Origin: Acephala macrosclerotiorum
Taxonomy: Eukaryota > Ascomycota > Leotiomycetes > Helotiales > Mollisiaceae
Assembly: GCA_014904845.1 (NCBI GenBank)
Contig: MU119209.1
Span: 325,380 to 389,379 of the forward strand
DNA length: 64,000 nt
Reading direction: 5' to 3'
Positions 12,331-25,841 of the stretch are shown here, piece by piece; the stretch's first letter is position 1, and every line of letters starts with the position of its first letter. The notes beneath the pieces were generated by a model. That model searched no databases, was not told the DNA's origin, and saw only the letters and a program-made list of their open reading frames with translations. Both the position numbers and the translations under genes were made by a program.

Positions 12331-14959
12331 ATATTAATAATTTTTTTTTAAAAAATTTTTTTTTTTTAATTCGTAAATCAAATATAAAAAAAAATATTAT
12401 TACAATTGTTAATACGTTATTTTATTATCAAATATTAAAAAGAAATTTGATCGTAAATTAATCGTTATTACGTATTATAATATTTGATCGATTAAATCAA
12501 ATTTAAAATTTTTTTTTTAAATTCGATATTTATAATTTTCGAATTAATCGAAAGTTCTATTTTTAAAAATACTGAAAATATTAAAAAATATTAAAAAATA
12601 TTAAAAATATTAAAATAATAATTATATGTTTCTTTTTTTAATATTGTTTTTTTCAATAATTGTTTTTTTTACTATTTTCGTTTTCGTCGATTGATTTTTA
12701 AACTTTGAAATATTATATTTATTTTTATATTTTAATATTAACGAATAATTTAAATAATTTATTAGTATTAAATTTAATTATAATATTAATTGAATTATTA
12801 TTTTTAGTAATTTATTGAATTTTTAAAAGTTTTTTATATTTATACGATTATTTAATAATTATAATATTAATTATAAAACGCTTTTTTTTAATAATATTAA
12901 ATTTGATTATATATTTATAAAAAAAAAAAAAAATTAATATAAATAATTACAAAAATTAAATTTAATTTTAATCGTTTTATAATAAAATTAAAAATAATAA
13001 AAATTGAAATTTTTATATCGATTTTTATTATTATTACGTATAATTTAAAAATTAAAACAATACAAATAATTTTTTTGTATTTCGTTAAATTTTAATAGAT
13101 TAAATTGTTTCGTAATTCGAATTATTCGTTATTATAAGTTTTATTATTAAAAATAATAATATATTCGATTTACGAATTAAAATTTTTATTTATAATAAAA
13201 AAACTATTTATAAAAATGAAAAATTTTATTAAATATAAATTCAAATAAAAAAATCGAAATTTATAATCGAAATTGTTTATTTATTATTATAATCGTTTAT
13301 TTAATATTACAATTTATTTTTTCTCGAGATTTTAATATTAAATTACTATCGATATATCGTATACAATTTTCGATTAACAAATAAAATTAATATATATTTT
13401 TCGAGTATATTATTCGAAATATATTTATTTATAAAAACTTAATTTCGAATTAATTAAATTTAAACGTTTATTTTATTTTTTTTATAAAAATACAATTTTA
13501 TTTTCAATTTTATTTATTATTAGTTTATATTTATTAAATAATAATAAAATATTTAATATAAAATTTTTTATAAATTTAATTAATAATTTAATTTTTTATA
13601 ATTTAAAGTTTTTTAATTTTATAAAAATTTAATTTTTTAAAATAAACATATCATCGATTTATATATCGATTATTTCGAATAAAATACAATTACTTTTTAT
13701 AATAAATAAATAAAAATCGAAAATTGAAAATTTTATTAAAAATTTGTTTTTATAGTAAACGTTATACGTTTTATATTAATATATTTCTATTTTCAAAATT
13801 TTATAAAAAGATTTAATTATTTTAAAAACAATATTTAATAAAAATTTATTTGTTATTTTTTTCGAAAATTTAATAAAAATAATACGTATTAATAAAATTG
13901 TTAATTATACGTATATTTGAATAATATTTTTCAAATAAAAATTAATTTTTTTAAATTTGAAAAATAAAAATAAAATAATAATAATTCGTTGATTAATATA
14001 TTAAATAATCGAAAATTGAATTAATATTGTTTTTTTGTTTTTATTGTTAAATATTTGAATTATAAAACGAGATTTTTCATATAAAGTTATCGTTTTTATA
14101 TTTTTGATTTTATTTATTAATTTTAAATCGAAAATTTATTAATTGTTAATTTTTTTCGAGTTATTAAAAATTAATTTAAAAACTTTTTTTGTAATCAATT
14201 TATCAATTTTTTTTTATAAAAAACTGTAAATAAATTACTTGAAATAATAATAATTTTTTTTGTATAAAAATCTATAAATAATTATTTATTTTTATTTTTT
14301 TTCTCGGTTAAATAAATTTTGAAAATTTTTATATTTATACAAATTATTATATAAATATATTTATTAAAATTAAAAACGTAAAAAAAATTTTTTATTATAA
14401 TTCGAAATAAATATAAATTTTTTTTCGAAATATATAAAAATTTTTCGATTGAGTAAAATAAATTAAATAAATTTTTTTTTATTTTCGAATTTTTTTTAAA
14501 AAAATTTAAATTTAAATTTAAATTTTTTAATAAATTTTTTTTTAATAAATAATTTTTTAATTGTTTTTTAAATTGTTTAAATTTTTAATAAAATAATTTT
14601 ATTATAATATTATAAAAATTTTTTAATTTATTAAATAATTATAATTAATATAATTTTTTATTTATTATTAAAAATATATACGATTTTTTTTATTTTTTGT
14701 TTTTTTTAAATAAATATATTTAAATTCAAAAATAAATCGATTAAATAATAATTTTATAAATTATTTTTTATTTGTAAAATATTATTAATTTGATAAATAA
14801 TATAATATTATTCGATTTTATTATATTATTAATTATTTTAATTGTTATTTAAAATCGCTTTTTTTTTATAAATTAAAAAGTTTTTAAAGTAATATATTAT
14901 ATATACGTTTTAATAGAACGTAATATTTTTTTATTAAATTAATCGAATTATAAATTTTT

Positions 14960-15147
14960 ATTAATATAATATTAATATTATTAAAAATATTTATTATTAA
15001 TAATAAATTAAATAATTCATTGATTGATTATAAGTTCTAAATCTAATAAACGCGTAAAAATTGAAAAATATAATCTCAACTCTAGTACAAGCAGCGCTAG
15101 TCCCGATCTGGTCTAGTATCGCACGTGACTACTAAACTAATATTGTA
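14960..15147. repeat. Left LTR of element III
   Basis: Direct repeat partner of 30481-30692. It contains the preserved GC island at about 15070-15147, with the words gcgctagtcccgatctgg and gcacgtgact. Confidence 0.65.
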
Positions 15148-16417
15148 CTTATATTAGTAGTTCTTTCTTTGTAATAAAAATTGATTCAATTCAATTATTT
15201 AAAAAATGCTATTATTTTTTTTTTTTATTGTAATTCGTTGATACGTAAAACTCGTTAATATTTCAATGCAAAAATTATATGATTAAACTTTGAAAATAAC
15301 GTTAATAAACTAATATTATTCTCGAAATTTATCGAAGATTATAAGCGTCGAAATTGAAATAATTCTTTTTTTCTTAGTTTTATAAATTAAACAATTACAA
15401 AATTCGAAATACAATACAAAAATTTTTTTTTTTTTATTTTTTTTTTTAGTAAATATTTTCTTTAATTCTTTATATTGTTTTTATTTTTTATTTTTTTTTA
15501 ATCTATTTTTTCATTCGAATTTTAAAGTAATTTGTATTTAGAAACTTCTTTAAAACTTTATTAAATATTGATTTTATTATAGTATTCATTGAATTATTTT
15601 AATTATTAATTTATTGAATTTTTTACAACTTTCTACGTTTATACGATTAATGAAAAATTATAATATTAATCATAAAACGCTTTTCTTTGATTGTTTTTAG
15701 TTTGATTAAATACTCGTATAACAAATATAAATTTGTATAAACAATTATCGAGATTTTAAAGAAATCGAATTATTGAATAATTATATTAATAATAAATCCG
15801 ATTACGATTATTATATCGACTTTTTTTATTATATTATATATTTCAAAAATTAAAACGTTTTTAATAACGTATTTACTTTTAATAAAATTATAATAAATAA
15901 AATTTCTTTTAATTTCGAATTTTTTATTGTTTAATTAGTATTCATTTATTAGAATAATTTTATATTCAATTTAAAAACTAAAATTTTTATTATTTACAAA
16001 TAAACTATCGATAAAAACGAAAAATTTTATTATAAATAAATCGAAAATAATATATTTAAATCTTCGATTCAAATTTTTAATCTATTATTTTAATTTTTTA
16101 TTTAATGTAACAATTTTTTTCTTTATTAAATTTTAATATTAAATAATAATAAATAAATCGAAAATTATTTCAAATTAATAAATTATAATAATATAAATTT
16201 TTTTAATTTATTATTTTTAGTATTCAATTTAAAAATTAAATAATTTAATATTTATTAATTTAATTTTCTTATTTTAATTTTTTTATTGTAATTAAATTAT
16301 ATTTTCGAATTAAATTAAAACGTATTTATTAAAAATTAATAATATTTTTAATATTAAAATTTTTTTAAATTTAATCAAAAATTTAATTTTATTAAATTCA
16401 TTTTTTTCGAAAATAAA

Positions 16418-16544
16418 TATTACGTAAAAAAACTCGAGATCAAATAATACAACCTAGTTTAATTTAACGTAATTTATCGAGTTTAATTCTTATATCGTAA
16501 TTTTACAAAATAGATTATTTTTTATTATATATATTACTTTTTCA
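16418..16544. repeat. Left LTR of element IV
   Basis: Direct repeat partner of 25715-25841, same length, differing almost only by C/T and G/A. It contains actcgagatcaaataata (16430-16447). Confidence 0.7.
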
Positions 16545-19500
16545 ACAAATAATAATAATATTAATTTATTCGTTTTAAAGTTTTATATTTACCTCGAAAC
16601 GCGATTTTAACGATCTCTCGTTTACTGTTTTACTTTCTAATAATTAATATATTAATCGTATAAAACATCGTCGAAATCGCATATAACTTTTAAAAGTTTC
16701 AACGAATCAAACACAAATACACTAGCGATTTCGAATTTCAAATCATTGAAATTATTTAATTCATTATTTAATATTTTTCGAATTTTCGTTTATTTTATTT
16801 CAATCTTATTTTTAAAATTGTTTCGACTTTATAAAATACAAAAATTTCAACGAAATCAAAAAATATTTCTATCTCGAACACGTAAATTTAAAACAAAATC
16901 AATTTCAATACAATTCTCAAAAAATTTATTATAATTATTAAAATTATTATATTAATCTAAAAATCGAAATATATATTTAAAAGCGAAAAAAAAAACAATT
17001 TTAAAAACTTTAAAAATTTTAATATCGCGAAAAAAAAAAACGTTTAATTTCTTTAAAATTTAAAACAAAATATTAATTTTATACAATTTTTTCGAGCGAT
17101 ATTACAAAAGAAATATACAATTCCAATTTCATATATCGAAAAAAAACACTTAAAAAAATAATTAATTTATTATTCAAAGTATTTAAAATTAAAAATAATA
17201 ATTACAATAATCAACAAAATAATTTTATACTCGAAATATTAATACAAATACAAAATATTATTTTTATTATTTTTCAAACTCAAATACGAAATATAATAAA
17301 CAATAATAAACGTTATATTTTTACTCGCGATAATAACGATAATAAATACTATATTCTCGATCGCGATCGCGATAATAATAATAATAATCGAAATTTTATT
17401 AATAAAAATTTTATTAATACGAAATAAAAATCAAAAAATATAAATTATTTTAATTTAAATTTAAATTCTTTTTACAATAAAAATAATTGTATTACAATCG
17501 AATAAAATATTTATTAATACAATATTTACTTTTTCGTAAATTAAATTAAAAATAATATTATCGAATTACGCGTTTTAATCGTTAAACAAAATTTTTATAT
17601 TTATTTTCGTAATATAATTTTAATATAATATTTTAACGAATTATTTAAACTCGAAAAAAAAAAATTTAAATTCGATTAAAACGATATTTTTACATAGATC
17701 GACGTATTTATTCGCAAATTCAAAATAATTTTAATTACAATTTTATACAAATTTTCAAAGTAAATATATTTAAAAAATAATATTTATAATAAAAAAAACG
17801 TTTAAAAATATATATTAAATATTATTCGTATTATAAAAACAATAAATTTTAATAAATTTATTTAATAATTATTTCAAATTTTTAATAATATAAATTTAAA
17901 ATTATATATATATTTTTTTAATATTAATTAAAACAATTTCAATTAAAAATTTTATAAAATAAATAACAATAAAAATACAAACTTGAAAAAACAATTTAAA
18001 AAAAAAACAATATTTTATTAAATTTAATAATAATAATAAACGCGATTTCAAATTCAAAAAATTAAATAATTTTAATTCAATTTTTTATTAAAATTCAAAA
18101 CAATTTAAATTACAATTTAAATTTTTATTAGTTTTTTTTTTTCAATTAAATTTTTCAATAAAACAAATTAATTAATAATAAAAAATTACTATAAAAATTT
18201 ATTTTATTATTATCAAAACTCAGATTCGCGTTATTAATACTAATAATAAAATTCGAAAAAATCGAAAATAATAAATTTATTTACAAATTAAATTTTTACG
18301 AAAATTAATAAAAATCTAATAATAATAATTATAAATTCAAACGATATTACTAATACGACGACGTATATTAGATCAATAACAATTTCTACGATATTTTTAC
18401 AAAAATTGAAATTAATTATAATAAAAAATTAAAAAAACAAAAATATTTTTTTATTAAAAAATTAAATTTCAATTTAATATAATTCGAGATTTCAATCGAA
18501 AAAAAAATTATTATCGATATAGTTTACTTTATTAGTACTATTAAAAAAACTTTTTATTACAAATACGAAAAAAACTTTTCATCGAAAAAAAAATTATTCA
18601 AATATATTTATAAGAATTTTTATAATATCGATCGACTCTATTAAATTCCTTTATTAAAAATCGAAAAATTTTATTAAATTTCTTTATTGAGAATCGAAAA
18701 ACTTTATTAAATTCTCTTATTAAAAATCGAAGAAATCAATAAATACAATACTAATAATACACAGAAAATTAATAAATATAGTAAATAAAAAACAATTTTC
18801 TCGATTTAATTACTTATAATAAACAATTTCTCGTTTTAACGATTTATTGAAATAATTTCTATAGAAACTTCGAATAATTTTATAGTAAAATATATATACG
18901 CAATAATAAAAATTAAATTAAAAATAAATAATGAATTATATGAAATATATATCGATTTTAATTATTTTCGTTTTTTAATCAATAAAAAATAAATACAATT
19001 CGTATCGAATTTATTTATCAATAAATTCGAATTAATTACAATCTTAAAAATCGACGAACTAATAAAACTCAATAAACGAATTATTTTTACAATATATATA
19101 CTCGAAATAATTAAAAAACAAAATATACTTAGTAAAATTAAAATTCGTATATAAATAATTAAAAATCTCGATTTTAAATTTTTTTTAAACAACGAATTCT
19201 TATATTTATACTAAAGAAAATTAAACTATAAAAACTATATATTTATCGTCGATTTATACAAAAATCTAATTATATTAATTCGAGTTCTTATAAAAAACTT
19301 CTATATTAAAAAAAAAACTTTATACGCGAAAAATATTATAATTTTATCTCAAAAAATCGTTACAATATTAATTATATACTTTTTATTATTTAAAGATCGT
19401 CAATTTATATTCAGTATTTAATACGTATATATTTACAATACTATCGTAAATAAAATAAACTTTATTACTATTACAAATTCAAATTCTATCGATTTATTAA

Positions 19501-22500
19501 TCAAACGAAAAATTAAATTAAAAATATACTAAAAATACGAGAAAAACGATTACTATATAATCGAATCAATTTTAAACGAAAACAAACAAAACTCAAACGA
19601 AATTACTATACTCGCAAATAAAAAAACATCAAATAATAATTAATTATTCTTTAGTAATATTATTAAATCAATCGACGTTTTAAAAATCGTATTAAATAAT
19701 AATATTTACATATATATCGCAAATTCAAAGTTCGCAATTCAATTCGAGATTTTAATCGACGAATTTACAATTTATTAAACTAAAAAAAATTTTATTGACT
19801 TTTTATTTAAATTATATATATTTATTTTATTAATCGAAAATTGACAAAATATAAAAATCGTCGATAATAAATATTTTATTAATACAAAAAACTAAAAAAT
19901 TATTAATAAAATATTCAATACTATATATAATAAAAACAAATTCAAATAAATAATTTAATCAATATTTTTCGATTGTTTTATATTTGTAATTTGAAAAATA
20001 ATTAAAAACAAATTATATTTTTATTTTATTATCAATATAAAACTTATTAATAAAACGACGATTTTCGATGTGTATTTAATATCGCACTAAAAAAAGATTA
20101 TAAAAACTCTTAAAAATATAATTTATATTACGATTATTAATAAATCAAAATTTTTTTATTAATTTTTAATTCGAGAAAATTATTAAAACAAATTTACTAT
20201 TATTAATTATTACGATTTAAAACGTTTTAAAATAACTTTTTAAAATTTTAAAAACTTTTTTATTTACGTTTAACAAATTATAAACTTGAAATTTTAATTA
20301 TATTATTATTTTATTAAAGTTTTTATTGATAATATAATCGTTTTCTTAAAAACGTCAAAAGATTATTTTTAATATTTATATAAAATATTTATTTTATTTA
20401 TAGAAATACGTTTATATTTATTTCTATTAAAATTTTTTTTAAAATATTTATCGATTTATTTTTTTAATTATTGTATAAACGAATTTAAAATATTTACAAT
20501 CGAAAAACGAATAATAATAATTAAAAATTTCGTTTTTTTCGAGATTTTAAAATTCTTAAAAATATATTTAAAAATAATAAACTAATTTCGACTTTATATA
20601 CTGTTTTACGTACAAATATCGAAATTATTACAATAACGTAAAACACAAATACTTATACAAAAAAAAGAATAAAAAACTACGAAAAAAACAAAAAAAAAAA
20701 TTTTTTACGTGTATATTATATAAAAACTCACGAATCAAAAAAAAATATCGTAAAAAAGTTTTTAAATTTATTTATCAAATAAACGTATACTAATTTATTA
20801 CAATTTAAATAAATCGCTTTTTTTTAAAATCAATATCTCTAAAAACGATTTTAAAATTATAATTTTCTATTTCAAAAAAAATTATATTTTAATTTTAAAC
20901 TTTTTCAATCTATTAATTTCCACGATTCAATTTATATTATTCTTAAGCAAATTAATTTTCTCTATCGAAAAATATTATTATTCTATTGAACTCGAAATAA
21001 TATATTTAATATATACTTATAAAAAACTTCGAATTATAATTCAAAATAATAAACGTTTTATTCAAATTTTAACAAATTATTCAATAATAAAAAACATTTA
21101 TAATCAAATTTCTTTATTTACTTTCAACGCTATTAAAATCAATATAAAACTTATTACGATTTTTGAATACTTTTTTTAATTCAATCTCGAAATAAAATAT
21201 ATTTCTAAAAAATCAAATATTGTATTCAATATTCTAAATAAATTCAAAATTATTTTTTCGAGAAATATTTCTAAAAATAATACTTTAAATAATTTTTACT
21301 TATTCTCGAAAATTATTATTAACTTAAAATACAAATTACAATTTGCAAAAAATTATACTAAAAATTGTTATTTCTATAAAATTTTAAAATTTTTCAATTA
21401 AAAAAAAAAAAAATTAATTTTTTAAGAAATTTAAATTAATAATCTTTTTTTCTTTTTACAAAATAATCTACTATTTTATATTCTTTATAATCAATTCGTA
21501 TTAAATTAAAACTTTTTACAATAATTACAATTGATTTTATTTTTAGTCTTTCAATCATAAAAATAATTACTTTATAAAAAATTGAAAATTTCGATTTTTT
21601 CGATTATTTAATACTAATATTTTACAAATTCTCTAAAAAAAAACTATTTATTTTAAAATATACTATATATACAATCAAAAATTGAATTAAAATTCTAATT
21701 ACAATATTTGTATTTTATAATTAAAAAATATTGAATAATATTATTTTTAATCGAAACAAAAAATTCGTTTTTGAATTTTAATAAATTATCTTTAAATCTA
21801 TAAATATAAAACTACGTATATTTATCGTTTAATATTTATAAACAAATAAATTATTAAAACGAATTATACAAAAAATTAAAATCGATTTCTATTATTTTAT
21901 TATATTCTATTTCAATTAACTATAAACGAATTATATTATTTTATATTAAATTACTATTAATAATATATTTATAACAATTATTAATACTAATTCAAATGAA
22001 ATTATTATTAATTACAAAATAAATACAATTTTATTATTTTTATACAAATTAAATTTTTTTAATATTCTTAAAATTATTTAAAAATTTCGTTAATAAAACG
22101 TATAATTAATTATTAATTTTATCGTTACATTTATCAAAAAACGATACGATTTCAAATATAAATCGCTTATAATAAATATCGGCGATTTAATATATATTAA
22201 ACTTTATAAAAATTACAATTTTTTAAATTATTTAAATTCAAAACTAATAAAACAATAAACCAATTTTTTTCTTATTAAAAAACGTATTAATTACTTTATA
22301 TATAAATTGCAATTATTTTTTCATTAGAAAATTCATTTAATTATTTTTATCGTTTATTTATATTTCGTACTAAAAAACAAAAATTCGTATAATAAACCAA
22401 AGTTAAATATTATAAAATCAATCAATATCGATTCAAACGACAAATATAATAACGATTAAAAATTTAAAAAATTTAAAAAAATTATTAATAAAAAATATAT

Positions 22501-25500
22501 TTAATATAACGATAAAAATAATCTCGAGTATTTAATCAAATAAAAAAATTACAATAATACATAAAACTAATAATATAAAATCGAATTACTTAAAAACGTA
22601 ATTGAATTTATTTAAAAATACAAAATTCGCATATTAAAACTTTTAACTCGAATTCGTATACGTACTCGCTCAAGAAATTAATTTCGAATTTAATAACAAA
22701 AAATTGAACAATTATACAAACTTTAAAATCGTTTCAAAAAAACAATTAATTCAAAAAAATTTATATAATTTTAATCGATTCAAAAATTTCACTTTTAAAC
22801 TTATTATATTCATTTTATTTATTAATATAATCTCGTTTATTTACAATTTATTCAATTTAATTTCTTTTTATATAATATTTCTACTTTTAATAATTACAAC
22901 AATTCAATTTTATTAATAATAATAATAATTTTTAAAATCGAAATTACTTGATTTTACTATACGCTTTATTTTTATAGAATAGCGTATAGCGTCTAATAAC
23001 GACAATTTCAACGTTCGCAAATTTTTAATTTTCAATACAAATTTTATCAAACTCGAAAAAAATTTATTTATTTTCAATATATAAAAACAATACACTTTAT
23101 CGTTTTTATCAAACGACGAATTAAATAATATTATTTATTATTTAATTCTTTTTAATCTAATTTCAAACAAAAATAATAAATTCGTTTTCAATTACAAAAT
23201 ACTCTACAAATTTTATTATAAATACAAAATAAATTTTTTAAAGATTTTATCGTTATTCGTATTCAATTTCTTAATTCTTTTATCAAATTTTAAAAATATT
23301 TTACTAATTCCTCTAATAATTTTACTAATTTCTTTATTCAAATCTAATAATATTTTATTAAATTTTTTTATAATATATCAATTTTTTTAAATATATATAA
23401 ATTTTTTTTTTTAAATTCTTTTAATAAAAAAATACAAATTCAATATTTCAATTTCTCAAATTCTTTAATTAAAAAATAATAAAAGTTTCTAAAAAATCAA
23501 TAAAACGTTTTTTTTAACAATTTGAAACTTTTCGTCGAACGATTATTTATTAAATTAAACAAAAATAAACTTAAAAATATTAAATTCACTTTAAATTTAA
23601 ACAATTTTTATATTTATTTATTAATTCAACAAATTAAAAACGAATTCGAATACTCAATTTTAATCTCGCAATTATCGACGCAAAATTTTATTTCAATCAA
23701 ATTAATCTTATTTCAATTAAATACTAATAAAGTTTTTAAAACAATAAAATAAATACAAAAAATAAAAATAAAAATAATTCGAAAATTAAACTATAAAATA
23801 TACTCAATAATAATTCAATTAATTAAAATCGCAAACGATATATTAATAAATTTATTAAAATTAATAAACGTTTTAATAATAAAATTTTTAATACTTGAAA
23901 ATACGAAATTGATTATTAAAATCAATACTAAAAATTACAATTTCTTATTACAACTCGCGAAAAAAACTTTTTTTAGATTATATTAAAAATAATACAAAAT
24001 ATAAATTCAAAAAAAACATTAAAAATAAAACGAATAAATTGTTTTATTTTATAAAATAATTCAAAATCAAACAATATTTATCGTTTAAAAACTCGATAAA
24101 ATTGATTTTTTATTATTGATTTAATTACTTTTAAAAATTAAACGTTATAACAATTAATAATAACAAATTCAATATTTTAAAAAAAATTAAAAAAATTAAA
24201 AAAATTCGTATACAAATTATATTAATTACTATAATAAATCACGCGATAATTAATTTAAATATTTTACAATTCTCGTTAATCTCTAATATTCTTATTAAAA
24301 TAAAATAAAATCGATTAAAAATACTTAAAATAAACGCGATAAATATCGATAAAAAAATCGAAAACGAAAACGTAAAAATTAATAAAATTATTATTTTTAG
24401 AAAATACAATTTATTTTTCGATATAAATACTATAAAAACTAGCGATTTAAATTGATTATACAAATATCAAAAAATACTATAAAATTTACTAGCGAATATT
24501 TTTAATATTAAAATTTGAAAAAAATAGAAATCGATTATTAAATATATTAAAAAATTTATTTTAAAAAAAACGATATTTTAAAAATTTTAAAAAAAATTTA
24601 TTCGATTTTATTTCGAATAATATATTAATTAAAATAAAAAATTTAATCGAAATAATCAATAAAATTTCAAAAATACAATTTTATCGTTTTCAAAATATAA
24701 AAAACTAATAAAAATTATAATACGAAAAATACTTCGATTTTAAAATTTTAAAATACGTCGAAAGAATTACAAATATATTTGTATAAAATACTCTATTATC
24801 GAGTTTATAAACGAATTACATTTTGCAAATATTTATCTTAAAATACAATAAAACAAAAAATTTAATAATAAATCAATTTTCTTTTTATAAAACAATTACA
24901 ATATTGTAAAACAATTTTCGATTTTTAAATAATTAAATCAATTTTTATTACTTATCTCGATAATGCACTATTTTTAAATCAATTTTAAAAAAAAACAATT
25001 TCAATATATAATAATATTATTTATTATTAATATTGCAATTGTTTCAATTCTATTAATAATATATTTTTCGCGATTTTATATTTTATCAAAATCTTTTCAA
25101 TTATTATTTAAATAACTTTTCGTAAAAATAGTATTAATAAAATCGAAATTACAAATAATTTATTTAATCGATACTCGTTTTCGTAAATCAATACAAAGTT
25201 TTATTAAAGTATTATATTAATTCATAAAATCAATATTTTAATTTTTAAAATTAATATTTTTATTTTCTAAATATATTAAATTTAATTATATCGTATAAAT
25301 ACTAAATATATTTAATGTCGACAAATTTTATACGTTTTATTATTATATTAATATTAAAATTTATTATTTTTTTTTAAATTCTTTAAAATTTTATTAACAA
25401 ATTAATACAAAAAAAAATGTGAAAATTATTAATAAAATAATAAAAAATCGATTAAAAAATAAAAATTTTATAATTACGAAAATAAAAAACTAATATTAGA

Positions 25501-25714
25501 ATTATTAAAAAAAAAAAATCAAAATAATATTTTTTAGATTTTTTTTTCAATATAAATTATATACGCGAAATATTTTTTACTTTTACAAAAAAACGAAAAA
25601 TATAACTACAAATTTGCAATTACTTCGAGTTTTAAATAGAATAAAAAAAGAAAAAATTTTATAAGATTTTTTTAGTTTTATGAGAACGTAAAAAATCTTC
25701 AAAAAAAAGTATTT

Positions 25715-25841
25715 TATTACGTGAAAAAACTCGAGATCAAGTAATACAATTTAATTTAATTTAATGTAATTTATTGAATTTAATTTTTATATTGTAATTT
25801 TACAAAATGGATTATTTTTTATTATATATATTACTTTTCCA
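25715..25841. repeat. Right LTR of element IV
   Basis: Direct repeat partner of 16418-16544. It keeps G in positions that are A in the left copy (for example cgtgaaa against cgtaaaa) and the reverse elsewhere, so the two copies were mutated independently. Confidence 0.7.

Larger units (their letters stand above)
16418..25841. mobile_element. Innermost RIP-degraded LTR element (IV)
   Basis: Two 127-bp direct repeats of identical length (16418-16544 and 25715-25841) bound 9.4 kb. They begin TATTACGT (TGTTACGT after one G-to-A reversal) and end TCA and CCA. Flanking bases ataaa and ataat may be an imperfect target duplication. The sequence just inside the right repeat (around 25700-25712) is an A-run with one G, resembling a polypurine tract and suggesting plus-strand orientation. 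Within the element CpA words greatly outnumber TpG words on the plus strand, unlike the flanking elements. Being innermost, it is the youngest insertion. No gag or pol can be read. Confidence 0.65.
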
